DNA of 64,000 bases, taken from Abelmoschus esculentus (Eukaryota; Streptophyta; Magnoliopsida; Malvales; Malvaceae). The stretch spans positions 11,000,517 to 11,064,516 of the forward strand of contig JAUCBN010000005.1 in assembly GCA_035048815.1 (NCBI GenBank), in the 5' to 3' direction. Each line of letters begins with the position of its first letter. Positions within the stretch are counted from its first letter, which is position 1. Position numbers and translations under genes: made by a program. Positions 36,441 to 48,741 of the stretch are shown in pieces. Under the pieces are notes generated by a model. The model was not told where the DNA came from, made no database searches, and worked only from the letters and a program-made list of their open reading frames with translations.

Positions 36441-37205
36441 CAAAAACCAACCAAAACCAGAGATAAAGGAAACTTTTCCTCATGAACAATTATTATCGCC
36501 ACGATAGTCGTATAAAAGGTCTCGGCAGAAGATCCAACATTAACAGTAGACAAAATTGACACAATAATTTTAGAATACATCAATTTTGCCTCCATGGCTA
36601 CAAATGCTACACCATGGTACACCGATATTGTTATCTATATTACTAGTGATATTTTTCCTCATAATTTTAACCATCAATGGAAGAAAAGTTTCCAACGTAA
36701 TGCAAAACATTATTTTTAGGACGATCCTCTCTTGTTCAAACAATATGCAGATTAAGTTATACGATGATGCATTTCAGAAAAAAAAGAGTAGAATAAGGTA
36801 CTTGAGTAATACCACTCATTAACATACGAAGGACATTTTGGAGGTAACCGAATGACAAAAAAAGTTCTGCAATCAAGATTATATTGGCCCGATTTATACA
36901 AAGATGCTCAAGCATATTTTCAAAGTTGTGATAGATGCCAACACATGGGGAATATCTCAAAAAGAAATGAAATGCCCTTATAGAATATCTTTGAAGTCGA
37001 ACTATTTGACGTATGGGGCATTGATTTTATGGGTCCATTCCTATCAACCTTGGGAAACCTCCACATTCTACTAGTTGTGGATTATGTATCAAAATGGGTA
37101 GAAGAGATAATCACAATAAAGAATGACTCAAAAACAATTCAATGATTTTTGAAAAAAAATATTTTCACCCGATTTGGAATTCCACGGGAAATTATTAGTG
37201 ACGAG
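36441..37205 (+). pseudogene. Element H integrase, N-terminal part
   Basis: After a linker, the frame reads EGHFGGNRMTKKVLQSRLYW and SCDRCQH (the zinc-binding HHCC region, 36830-36960). Next come [10 protein letters not shown] with the first catalytic Asp (about 37015) and FTRFGIPREIISDE with the second (about 37205). The sequence breaks off exactly there at the insertion of solo LTR S2. In-frame stops occur, for example after EMPL and after TIQ. Confidence 0.85.
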
Positions 37206-39192
37206 TGACGTGAGCTTTGGAGTCTTATGCTTATTTTTAAAGCATCCACCTTTTTTACCAAATTTTAGTATTTAAGATTGTCGATCCTACAGAGGTTGGA
37301 TCTGTAACATCCCGATTTTGAGGTTAGTAGTTTGGAGGATTCGATTCGGGTCGAATCGGGTTCTCCGGTTTATTATTCCGGGGAAAAATGAATAAGAATA
37401 TTTTAATTAGGGAAAATAATAATTTTGGAATATGGTTTAAAATATTGAAAATATGTTTCAAGATTAAAAGAAAATAATTTGGACTTTATATTAATTTTTA
37501 ATTATGCTTAATTATGCATAAATGACCAATTTGTAATTTTTGGAAAAATTGGAGGACTTATTTTGTAATTTTCGAAAAATTACATGTTTTAGTGACTAAA
37601 TTGAAAAGCAAGCTAAACTTAGAATCCTTAGAGGGCCATAAACCCATTTCTAATTTTTAATAATGATTTATTCACCAAAATGTATTTTAATTATTTTAAT
37701 TAGAGATTTTTAATCATTTTCTCTCAAAGCTAATTTTTCCTCATTTTCTCTCATCTTTTTCTCTCATTTTCTCTCCACTTTCTCTCATCTTTTCCCTTCA
37801 ATTCCTTACTTATTTTTGCATCTTTTTCCATAAAGATTACATCATTTTTATCATCTTTCCATTCTTTACAAAACCTAAGCATCAATTTTATCAAATCAAC
37901 ATCAAATTGCAAGGAATCAAGAAGAGAAAATTACATCTTTTTAGTGAATAGATCTTGAAGATAATTTTCTGGATTTTTATTCTTTTCTAAGGTTCTTTAT
38001 TGAAATTCCCAAGTATTAGCTTGCTAATCTTTTAATAAAAACTTGATTCTATGTTTTTAATGTTAGATCTAGTGATTTTGTGAATGTTTTTGTGAAATCT
38101 ATTTGGATCTCATTCAATGCTGGAATTAGATGGATTCAATTGTGTTTTTATGTTAATTAAATGATTAATTGAGTCTTGATTTGATAGCACATTAATTTAA
38201 TCCCAGAATAATGCAATCGGTGTAGTTTTAAGGTGCTTTTCGGTTGTTTTATGAGCTGTTTTAGATGCTTTAATGTTGCTGGAGATATAAGGATGGTTTG
38301 GGTGTGTTTTTGGATCATAATTGAAGTGGATTAGATGTTAGATTCGTTAGGTTTTGGGCTGATGTTGTTGGGATGCGTTTCGGCTTAGTTTACGGTCTTT
38401 TCGGCTAAGTTTTCGTTAATTTAACGATGATCGGTTATGGCTGTTGGTTTGAGCATGTTATGATGTGAGAATGCTCTGTTTTTAATGTTGTAGAAGAGGT
38501 AAAAGTAGAAGCTTGAGTGCTGGGGCATTGGTGCGATCATCGGATAGCGGCAAAAGCTCGTTTCGCTTGTTGGTGAGTGATTACGGATTTAATGCGATCC
38601 GCGTTTGGTACGGTTCTGTTTTGGGGAATATGGAAGAGTGTGAAAACCTTCCATAGTTCAAGAGTAAGTAAAGTAAATGTTTTTGATAAACCGATACGAG
38701 TTTCGGCTACATTTGATAAAGGCATTATGTTGGTAATGCAATAAGATTTATGGAAATGCATGAGCATGTTTTGAAATGGTGCATACATGAGAATTACTTT
38801 CTGAAATGCATAGCTTATTTAGCATCCATGATTATGAAAAAAATATGAGAAATGATTTAGGATACAATATGGTTATTTGCCTTATACATGATGGTGCCTT
38901 TGAGCATGGCTTTTGGTTCATTTGTTGAACATATTATGCATGCATTATGAGCAACAAGTTATATGATTAGGAATACAATATGGTTAATTGCCTTATACAA
39001 GATGGTGCCTTTGGGCATGGCTTTTGGTTCATTTGTTGAACATATTATGCATGCATTATGAGCAGCAAGTTATCATGCACATTTGATTATGATATTGGCT
39101 TAGTGACACTAACTTTAGATTCAAATACGAATGACATGTCATTAGGATTGTCTTAAGTGCACTATAAACAAAATTGAGAATACAGAATATTG

Positions 39193-39384
39193 CCTACACG
39201 CAACAAGGGTGACTTTGTGTCCAACCGTGCGTGGTAGAGCCGCCTACATGTAAACAAGGGTGACTTTGTGTCCAACCGTGCATGGTAGAGTCGCCTACAC
39301 GTAACAAGGGTGACTATGTGTCCAATCGTACGTGGTAGTGCTAATGGTGACTTTGTGTCATGTCAATGGTGACTTCGTGTCATG
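39193..39384. repeat. Minisatellite in outer Tekay solo LTR (variant array)
   Basis: Three units of the 50-bp type are followed by shorter units of about 21-24 bp (CAATGGTGACTTCGTGTCAT). The inner solo LTR has the same two-part arrangement, but the full element at 20965 does not. Confidence 0.8.
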
Positions 39385-39998
39385 ACGGGACTATGGTCTC
39401 TAATAATGGATCCGTGTATTCGGTGAACTCAAGGTTCATATTAAAGTGGTCACTAGAGTGCCAATATACATACATGAATTTGAGAAGAAGATTGTGCATC
39501 ATTTATAAATTGTTTTGACAAGGTTATGTAAACTCAAGGATGCATGTGGTTTAAAGATTATGAGCATGAGATGTTAGCATGCATGTTTTGACAATGTATT
39601 GCAAATTATGGTTTCATCATGGTTTTAAATTGATGCATTGATGATTTGTGTAGAGCTTCCTCACTAAGCAAGTTTGCTTAAGATCTCTTTTCATCCTTGT
39701 AGAAAAATAAAGGCACTTGGGGCTTCGTTCGAGGCAAGGAAACCAAGGGGAAGAATCACTTTGAATTTGGTATGTTTTTGGCAAACAAATTGGGCAAGAC
39801 AATGTGTAACCCAACCTATGTGAGGAGTGTGTACTTAGGCTTTGGTTTATGTTGTAATAAGACCATTATTGTTTGATTGTTAATTGTTGAACTTTGGAAT
39901 TGTTTGGATTGTTGAAGCATGTACTTGCATGATTGATATGTTGTTAATCATTTCCTAGGGAGCATGCCTATAGCTTGATTGATGTCTGTGTCGTTGTT

Positions 39999-42900
39999 TG
40001 TAACCCCCTTAGCCCGGTCTAGATGAAACCGACACTAATGGGTCACACGGGGAATATCAAACCAAACCCGCGAGGGTCCGATTCGATAAACAACCCTAAA
40101 ACCGTTATAATTTTTTTTATTTTTATCTTTATCTAGATGCGCATTCTTATTCCTACATGTCAAGGTCTCATACAAAGCATTCTTGGTAACACATTAATTA
40201 AAAACAACCATCCGATTAAACACTAACATAGATTAAGGACTAAAATTTAAAACTCTTAAATTCAATTAGTAAAGTAGAAATTCTTTCCATCAATATTCAA
40301 TTAAACATACAAGAGTTCCTCATAGCAAATTTCAACTTAAACAGATCATTCTAACATCATCAATTGCATGTTTCTTTAATTTAAGGACCAAAATGTAAAT
40401 ATTCCAAAATTCAAGGACTTCATCCGAATTAGGTTAACCATATTGAAATTAAATCAACTTTAGTCATGCATGCAAAATTTCAGCTCAAAATAACATCTGT
40501 AAGTACCTTAATCGAACAAAAGAAGATATTCGGGACTAAAATATAATTTCTAGCAACTTTCAATTCTAGGTGATCCAAGGTTTGGAAACCTTCCCAGAGG
40601 TTTCGAAACTTTTTGTAAAAGGTTTCGAAACTTATCGCGTCCAGTAGCTATCTAGAATTGAAACTGCCCGCAAGGTTTCGAAACCTTGTGAAGGTTTCGA
40701 AACTATTTGACAAAGGTTTCGGAACCTTCACCCAAAGGTTTCAAAACTTTGGGTCTGGAACCAAAAGTTTCGTTACACTAAGTGCATACCAACTACTCAA
40801 TACTCAACCATTAATTAGATCCACTAAATACATCAATCCTAGGAATATTTAGTAACATATGACACATAATCAACAACGACACGGACATCAATCAAGCTAT
40901 AGGCATGCTCCCTAGGAAATGATTAACAACATATCAATCATGCTAATACATGCTTCAACAATTCAAACAATTCCAAAGTTCAACAATTATCAACCAAACA
41001 ATAATGGTCTTATTACAACATAAACCAAAGCGTAATTACACACTCTTCTCTTAGGTTGTGTTACACATTGCCTTGCCCAATTTATTTGTCAAAAACATAC
41101 CAAATTCAAGTGAGTCTTCCCCTTGGTTTCCTTGCCTCGAACGAAGTTCCAAGTGCCTTTATTTCTCTGCATGGATGAAAAGAGAGCTTAAGCAAACATG
41201 CTTAGTGAGGAAGCTCTACACAAATCATCAATGCATCTATTTAAAATCATGATAAAACCATAATTTATAATACTTTGTTAAATCATGCATGCTAACATCT
41301 CATGCTCATAATCTTTAAACCATATGCATCCTTGAGTTTACATAACCTTGTCAAAACAATTTATAAATGATGCACAATCTTCTTCTCAAATTCATGTATG
41401 TATATTGGCTTTCTAGTGACCACTTTAATGTGAACCTTGAGCTCACCGAATACATGGATCCATGAGACCATTGTCTCGTCATGACACGAAGTCACCATTG
41501 ACATGACACGAAGTCACCATTGACATGACACAAAGTCATCATTAGCACTACCACGCACGATCGGACACATAGTCACCCTTGTTACGTGTAGGCGGCTCTA
41601 CCACGCACGGTTGGACACAAAGTCACCCTTGTTACGTGTAGGCAATATTCTGTATTCTCAGTTTTGATTATAGTGCACTTAAGATAATCCTAATGACATA
41701 TCATCGTATTCGAATCTAAAGTTAGTGTCACTAAGCCAATATCATAATCAAATGTGCATGATAACTTGTTGTTCATAATGCATGCATAATATGTTCAACA
41801 AATGAACCAAAAGCCATGCCCAAAGGCACCATTATATATATAAGGCAAATAACCATATTGTATTCCAAATCATATAACTTGCTGCTCATAATACATGCAT
41901 AAATTGTTCAACAAATGAACCAAAAGCCATGCCCAAAGGCAACATTATATATAAGGAAAATGACCATATTATACTCCAAATCATTTCTCATAATTCTTCA
42001 TAATCATGGATGTTAAATAAGCTATGCATTCCAGCAAGTATCTCTCATGTCTGCACCATTTCAAAACATGCTCATGCATTTCCATAAATCTCATGCATTA
42101 TCAACATAATGCCTTTATCAAATATAGTTGAAATTTATATCGGTTTATCAAAAACATTTATATTACTTACTCTTAAACTATGGAATGTTTTCACACTCTT
42201 CCATAGTCCCCAAAACAGAACCGTACAAAACGCGATTCGCTTTTAGTCCAAAAATACTCACCAACAAGCGAAAACGAGCTTTTGCCACTCTCCGATGATC
42301 GCGCCAATGCACCAGCAATCAAGAACCTTCTTGTACCTCTTCTACAACATTAAAAACAGAGCATTCTCACATCATAACATGCTCAAACCAACAGCCATAT
42401 CCGATCACCATTAAACTACCGAAAACTTAGCCGAAAAGACCGTAAACTAAGCCGAAACGCATCCGAACAACATCAGCCCAAAAACTAATGATTCTAACAT
42501 CTAATCCACTTCAATTATGATCCAAAAACACATCCAAACCATCCTTATATCTCCAGCAACATTAAAGCATCTAAAACAGCCCATAAAACAACTGAAACGC
42601 ACCTTAAAACTACACCGATTACATTATTCCAGGATTAAATTAATGTGCGATCAAATCAAGACTCAATTAATCATTTAATTAACATAAAAACATAATTGAC
42701 TTCATCTAATTCCATCATTGAATGAGATCCCGAAAGATTTTACAAAAACTTCCACAAAAACACTAGATCTAACATTAAAAACATAGAATCAAGTTTTTAT
42801 TAGAAGATTAGCAAGCTAATACTTGATAATTTCAATAAAGAACCTTAGAAAAGAATAAAAATCCAGAAAATTCCCTTCAAGATCTATTCACCAAAAATAT

Positions 42901-43545
42901 GTAATTTTCCCCTTCTTGATTCCTTGTAATTTGATGTAGATTTGATGAAATTGATGCTTAGGTTTTGTAAAGGATGGAAAGATGATGCAAATGATGTAAT
43001 CTTTGTTGAAAAAGATGCAAAAATCAGCAAGGAATTGAAGAGAAAAGATGAAGAGAAAGTGGAGAGAAAATGAGAGAAAAAGATAAGAGAAAATGAGAAA
43101 AAAGTGGTTTTGAGAGAAAATGATTAAAAATATCTAATTAAAGTAATTAAAACACATTTTGGTGAATAAATCATTATTAAAAATTAGAAATGGGTTTATG
43201 GCCCTCTAAGGATTCTAAGTTTAGCTTGCTTTTCAATTTAGTCACTAAAACATCATATTTTCCGAAAATTATAAAATAAGTCCTCCAATTTTTCCAAAAA
43301 TCACAAATTGGTCATTTATGCATAATTAAGCATAATTAAAAATCATTATAAAATCCAAATTATTTTCTTTTAATTTGAAGCATATTTTTAATATTTCAAA
43401 CCATATTCCAAAATTATTATTTTTCTTAATTAAAAATATTCTTATTTATTTTTCCCCGGAATAATGAACCGGAGAATCCGATTTGACCCGAATCGAATTC
43501 TCCTAACTAACCCTAAACTAATAACCCCCAAAACGGGATGTTACA
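39999..43545 (-). mobile_element. Inner Tekay solo LTR, inverted, inside the outer one
   Basis: Plus-strand TGTAACCCCCTTAGC...GGGATGTTACA is the reverse complement of a 3547-bp Tekay LTR. It is flanked by the perfect 5-bp duplication TTGTT (39994-39998 and 43546-43550). It keeps the TTTCGAAA cluster (40565-40770) and the variant minisatellite (41461-41646). No interior sequence is left, so it is a product of LTR-LTR recombination. Confidence 0.92.
41461..41646. repeat. Minisatellite in inner Tekay solo LTR (variant array, inverted)
   Basis: Two 50-bp units plus shorter ACACGAAGTCACCATTGACATG units in reverse orientation. It groups with the array at 39193. Confidence 0.8.
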
Positions 43546-45440
43546 TTGTTGATTATGTGCCATATGTTACTAAATATGCCTAGGATTGATGCATTTAGTG
43601 GATCTAATTAATGGTTGAGTATTGAGTAATTGGTATGCACTTAATGTAACGAAACTTTTGGTTCCAGATGGTTATTTTGGGCTGAAATTTTGTATGCCTG
43701 CATAAAGTTGATTTAATTTCAAGATGGTTAATCTAAATTGGATGAAGTCCTTGTATTTTGAAAGATTTACATTTTGGTCCCTAAATTAGAAAAACATGCA
43801 ATTGATGATGTTAGAATAATCCGTTTGAGTTGAAATTTGCTGTGAAGAACGCTTGGGTGTTTAATTGAACATTGATGGAAAGAATTTATACTTTATTAAT
43901 TGAATTTAAAAGTTTTACGTTTTAGTCCTTAATCTATGTTAGTGTTTAATCGGATGTCTGTTTTTAATTAATGTGTTACCAATAATGCTTTATGTGAGAC
44001 CTTGTCACGTAGGAATAAGATTGTGCATCTAGACAAGATAAAATAAAAAAATATAACGGTTTTAGGGTTGTTTATCGAATCGGACCCTTGCGGGTTTGAT
44101 TTGATATTCCCTGTGTAACCCATTAGTGCCGGTCCCGTCTAGGCCAGGCTAAGGGGGTTACAGGATCACCCTTGAATGCACTCTTTTTCTGCACTTGAAA
44201 TGTAGAAACACAAGTAAATTATGTGGTGTTGATGATAAAATAATTAAAATAATTAAATAAACTAAATAAAAGAAGAGATTTTTATTGATTGAGGTAAGGC
44301 CAGTTCGATTGCTTTATAGATGGGAGTCCAATTGCACTTATTATAAGCTTATTAATGCATTGGGTTGAATTTCCGTCGCAGCGGGTCGCACTAAGGGTCG
44401 CCTTAGCTGCCTAGGCAGGGTTATGCCTTGTCGATAACTCAAATTTTCATAGTTCGATAGAACATCCTTGTATGTCTCCTTATTCCTAATTCGGAGAACT
44501 ATTGAAATACATGTCTTGATGATACCTCTCAGCGTGATCAAGGATGAACAACAATTGATAATATGCATCCTTTTAGTCACTAAAACCCTTACGGATTAGT
44601 CGATGCCCTTGAGCAAAGACTATAATCTCTCATTTCATGAGCCTAAATCTCTCGATATTAGAAAAATAGATTTTCTTCACATACTATCATCTCGAGCCCA
44701 TATGCAAAGAAGAGTGAATGCCAATAGCGATTAAACTATGAAAATAAAGTTTGCATTAATAAATATCAAATAAGTATACTTTCTTCCTCAACTACTCCAT
44801 AAACAATCTAAGCCTCGATCGGGGTTTAGAACATGATGAACTTGTTGGTGGCTTTAGTTTTTTATTATGAGAACCCGACTTGTTTTCCTAGACCTAAGAG
44901 TTGGCTTTAATAGGCCAAGCCTAGGTTAAAGTCTTTCACAGAGGTAAGAGTTCTAAAAAGAAAATAATACATATCCTTATTAAATTATAACACTTTATTA
45001 TATTTCCTAAATTAACTCCTTTATTCATGCGTTGACTTTAACCATGGCTTGACTCTATTTCCTCTTCTGTTTCTTCTCGTATTGTGTTCGTCCAAATCGA
45101 CATATTTACCTCTATCTATCGAGCATCAATTATCATCTTTATTCTACTATCGCGGCCTCCAAAGTGCTATCATGGAGGGTACTTATCAGCAATTCAACTT
45201 TAATCTCCAGCATCCTTCATTTCATCTAACATTTACTATAAGGTATTTTCTTGTCTAAGAAAGAAAACCATTAATTGCACCTATTTTATGCCAAATAATA
45301 GATAAATTCATGGAATTTGTATTGAGATGCTAGAATATTGAAAATAAGTAGTATTATACAATATTGCCATTAAATTTGTCTTTTATTAGTAAAAATCAAG
45401 TGAAAAATGATATAAAAATAGGACTTTTATGTACTTATCA

Positions 45441-45985
45441 ATGAGGGAAAGCACTTTGATAACAAACAGGTTGTTGAAGCATTGAAGAAAGTTTGTGTCA
45501 CACAAAAAATTGTCACAACATACCACCCACAAAATAATGGCCAAGCCGAGATATCCAATAGAGAATTAAAAACAGTCATGGAAAAGGTAGTAAATCCAAC
45601 CTGAAAAGACAAGTCATTACGCTTAGATGATGCTCTCTAGGAGTATAAAAAGACATTCAAAACACCATTTAAGATGTCTCTATACCAACTAGTATACGAT
45701 AAGTCTTGTCATATACTAGTTGAAATTAAACACAAGGCATATTGGGCAATCAAGATGGTCAATATGGACTGAAAAAAACCAGGGAAAAAGAGATTGTTGG
45801 AAATAAATGAAATTGATAAATTCCGTGCTACTGCGTATGAAAATGCACGAATTTATAAGAAAAAATGGCATGACAAAAATCTATTGCCCCGACAGATTCT
45901 GCAAGGGTAACAAGTTTTACTCTAGAATTCCAAATTAAAGCTCTTACCCGAAAAACTCAAATCTCGATCATTTGAAGTTTTCTAA
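45441..45985 (+). pseudogene. Element H integrase, C-terminal part
   Basis: Resumes the integrase broken at 37205. It reads EGKHFDNKQVVEALKKV, then TTYHPQNNGQAEISNRELK with the third catalytic residue (Glu), then KTPFKMSLYQLVYDKSCH, VEIKHKAYWAIK, ATAYENARIYKKKWHD and KLLPEKLKSRSF. This is the normal end of Athila/Tat integrase. A few stops are present. After about 45985 the sequence becomes the minus-strand gag of another element. Confidence 0.85.
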
Positions 45986-46820
45986 ACATATTTGTCAAGG
46001 CGAACAATTAGGCTAGAATGGAATCAGAAGAATCAGAATTTTTCATGCCTCGTCTATTTATGCCTCTTATGGTGGTCGGGTGTTGATAATCGTTCTTCGC
46101 CAACCTATCCAAAATTTCCATACTCTCATGGGGTGGACGGTCAAAGAAGGTGCCACTGGTGGAAGCATTAAGTATCATCCTCGTAGGAGTGTTTACTGCG
46201 TTGTAGAAGATGGATACTTGGATCCACTCAGGTAGACCATGCATGTGGCATTTTTTGTATAGTTCTTTGTATCTTTCTCATGCCTCATACATTGATTCGT
46301 CTTTATCTTGCCTGAATGACGTAATAACATTTCTGATCTTGTCAGTCATATTGGTATAACTGAATCTGGCAAAGAAGTTTCAGCATAGTTCTGTCCATGA
46401 ATTTAACGATCCTGGCTGGAGGTTATTTAACCATGTTTTCGCCCTATCCCTTAGTGAATAGGGAAATAATTTCAGCTTAAGGATGTTGGTTGAGACTCCC
46501 GGTAGTTTAAATGTGTTACAGATCTCCAAAAAGGACTTAAGATGCTGTCGAGCATCTTTATTGGCCGAACACCTAAACTGGCCCAGGGTGTTGATCATGT
46601 TGAACATGACCGGTTTTAGTTCGAAGTGCTCTTCCTCTATATTAGGCATCACAACAATATGAGTTAACCTATCTAAATCTTCCTCTAAATAATCTTGAAC
46701 AGTTCGAGGGCGTTCTTGTCTTGGAACATTTACTGGATCAATTACTGCGAAAGCACCACGGTTGTCTGTTGCGGCGATGTTTATACCCGGGTTGTTTTGT
46801 TGGCCAAGGTCTACGTTCAT
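45970..46820 (-). pseudogene. Element M gag (Athila/Tat-type), partly open
   Basis: The minus strand from 46820 gives a 146-codon open gag segment. It contains FELKPVMFNMINTLGQF, DARQHLKSFLEICNTFKLPG and KLFPYSLRDRAKTWLNNLQP, the core of the Retrotrans_gag domain that builds the particle. After a frame break the second segment (46244-46008) continues with MHGLPEWIQVSIFYNAV and FDRPPHESMEILDRLAKNDYQ. It ends where it meets the H integrase in opposite orientation at about 45985, so protease and pol of M are missing. Confidence 0.8.
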
Positions 46821-47014
46821 TCTTTGGTGTGCCCTTCGCTTTAGATCTCGTGCTGTTTTTCGATTTTTGGATCGTAAGGGTATTGATCAATGGTAGGGTT
46901 GGACCTAGTCATGCATAAAACAACCCACGAAAGTTGAACTAAAACTAAATAAATAAAATAAACTAAAATAATTAAAAAGGTGCAAAAATAATTGGTAGTA
47001 AAATTGAGCGTCAG

Positions 47015-47032
47015 TCCCCGGCAACGGTGCCA
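47015..47032 (-). other. Element M primer binding site (tRNA-Asp type)
   Basis: On the element strand TGGCACCGTTGCCGGGGA follows 4 bp after the LTR end. It is complementary to the 3' end of plant tRNA-Asp(GTC) with one mismatch, as is usual for Athila/Tat-lineage elements. Confidence 0.85.
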
Positions 47033-47036
47033 AATC

Positions 47037-48394
47037 TGATGAACGCTATAGAGTCCTTGTTAATTCCACCTTTGTCAGATTGTAATATTTAAAATATCGA
47101 TCTCACGAAGACTGAGTCGATTCTATTACATCTTATAACTGCACTTAAGAAAACTAAAAGCACAAGTAATTGATGGATTGGATTAACTGTATTAACTAAA
47201 CTATACTAAGTTATAGAAAGAAAATAATGAGAAAGACGAGGTTAGATTGAATGCTTTATAGAGGAGAATCCAGTTATATTGCTAATCCACTTATTAATGC
47301 AATGGGTTGAACTGCCGCCTCGGCGGATGGCACAAAGGGTCGCTGCAGTTGTCTAAGCGGGGTTATATCTTATCGATAATTCAACTTTTCATAGTTCGAC
47401 ATAGCATCCTTATATGTTTCTTCCTTATCCCTAATCGAAGAGAACTATTGAAATCCCTGTGTCTTGATGATACCTCCCGGCGTTAATCAAGGGTAGGTAA
47501 CAATCTCACATACGTCTTGTTAGTCGCTGAAATCCTTAGGCGGTTAATTTCTCAACCGGATTAGTCAATTCCCTTGAGCAAAGACCGTATTCTCTCATTT
47601 CATGAGCCTAACTCTCCCAATATTAGACAAATGAATATTTCTTCACATACTTATCATCTCGACTCATAAGCAAAGAAAGTTAAGTACCCAGAAAGAATAA
47701 ACTATTAAATAAGTTTTGCATTAATAAATATCAATAACAATGTAACCTTCCTCTCCAACTACTCCACAACATTCTAAACCTTCAAAGGAGTTTAGAACAT
47801 ATTATGGTCGGCGGCTAAGGATATGTTATGTGTGAAAACCGACTTCTCCTCCTTTAAACCTAAACCTAATAAGTGCCTTATATAGGCCAAGCCCTAAGTT
47901 GATCTTTCCATGCAAGGAAAAAGTTCTTAACAGAAAAGAAATCTAATTCCTAATTAAATTATATTAAATTAATCTTATTTCCTAAAATATCTTTTCTCGC
48001 AGTTTGGCTTGGGCTCGACCTTCTAACTGAGTTGTCTTCTTTCTTTTATTCTTTGTCTTTCTGTATCTTTTCTTCTTCCTATTGAGAATCACTTGTCGTT
48101 TTTTATGCTGTCGTGGTAGTCTTTAGAATGGTGCCATGGCGGATGCTTCATCTGCAATTTTGCATCTATTTTCTTCTCTGGCTCTTTCTATGATCTAGTT
48201 TCCTGTCTAAGAAAGAAAACTATCAAACATATCTATTTTATGCCAATTAATGGGTAAATTCATAAAAGTAGTTTTCGGATGCTGAGACATGGAAAATAAA
48301 TAGAAATATCTATCATTGCATTTAATTCTATCTTTATTTGCAATAAATGTATGGAGAAATAATGTGAAAATTGTGGAATTTTGAGTGCTAATCG
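47037..48394 (-). repeat. Element M 5' LTR (about 1358 bp)
   Basis: On the minus strand it starts near GATTAGCACTCAAAA and ends GCGTTCATCA beside the primer site. It is homologous to S2, S3 and the H 3' LTR. Its outer end has drifted, so 48394 is the best estimate from alignment to S2. Confidence 0.8.
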
Positions 48395-48741
48395 GTACCT
48401 TAAAACTTAGGTGCTCAAAATCGGCTGAAGCAGTATAAATATATACTTACATATATATTTATATATAGAATAGGGGAAAAGGGGAAATGAAATAAAATTT
48501 TAGTGCAGAATCCTGAGCAAGAAAAATGATTAGAACTTAAAAAATCTATTTTGGTATAGCTACACACACACTCACAAAGACTCATAGTCCAAATCCGAGG
48601 AAATCCTAGAACCTAGAGGAGGCTGAGTCAAGAAAGGAGCTTGGCTACCGTTGGCATGAAGGCATATTACTATAAAATTTCCCACCTAAAGATATAATTG
48701 CATTGCTTGAAGACAAGCAATAGTTCGAGTTTAGGGGTATT
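48395..48741 (+). other. 3' untranslated end of an Athila/Tat element, with polypurine tract
   Basis: It contains ATTGCTTGAAGACAAGCAAT (a hairpin-like GCTTG/CAAGC), then AGTTTAGGGGTATT at 48729-48742, directly before the LTR start TGATAAGTGC. A TTTAGGGGTA or TTTGGGGGTA polypurine motif right before the 3' LTR is characteristic of this lineage. It most likely belongs to element H. Confidence 0.75.

Larger units (their letters stand above)
37303..44162 (+). mobile_element. Outer Tekay solo LTR inside S2, itself interrupted
   Basis: Parts 37303-39998 and 43551-44162 form one Tekay LTR (TGTAACATCCCG...GGGGGTTACA), flanked by the perfect duplication GGATC (37298-37302 and 44163-44167). It lacks about 279 bp present in the other LTRs (equivalent to 23797-24075). 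The deletion joint at 43665-43668 is CAGA, which occurs at both ends of the missing block in the intact LTR. Without this deletion its length would be close to the 3.6 kb of its relatives. Confidence 0.9.
37206..45440 (-). mobile_element. Solo LTR S2 (Athila/Tat-type) inside H integrase, itself interrupted
   Basis: The two parts 37206-37302 and 44168-45440 join into one LTR of about 1370 bp on the minus strand (element-strand start TGATAAGTACATAAAAG, end CTCACGTCA). It is flanked by ACGAG (37201-37205) and ATGAG (45441-45445), a 5-bp duplication with one transition. It matches the LTRs at 47037-48394 (minus), 55018-56085 (minus) and 48742-50133 (plus). A Tekay solo LTR sits inside it. Confidence 0.9.
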
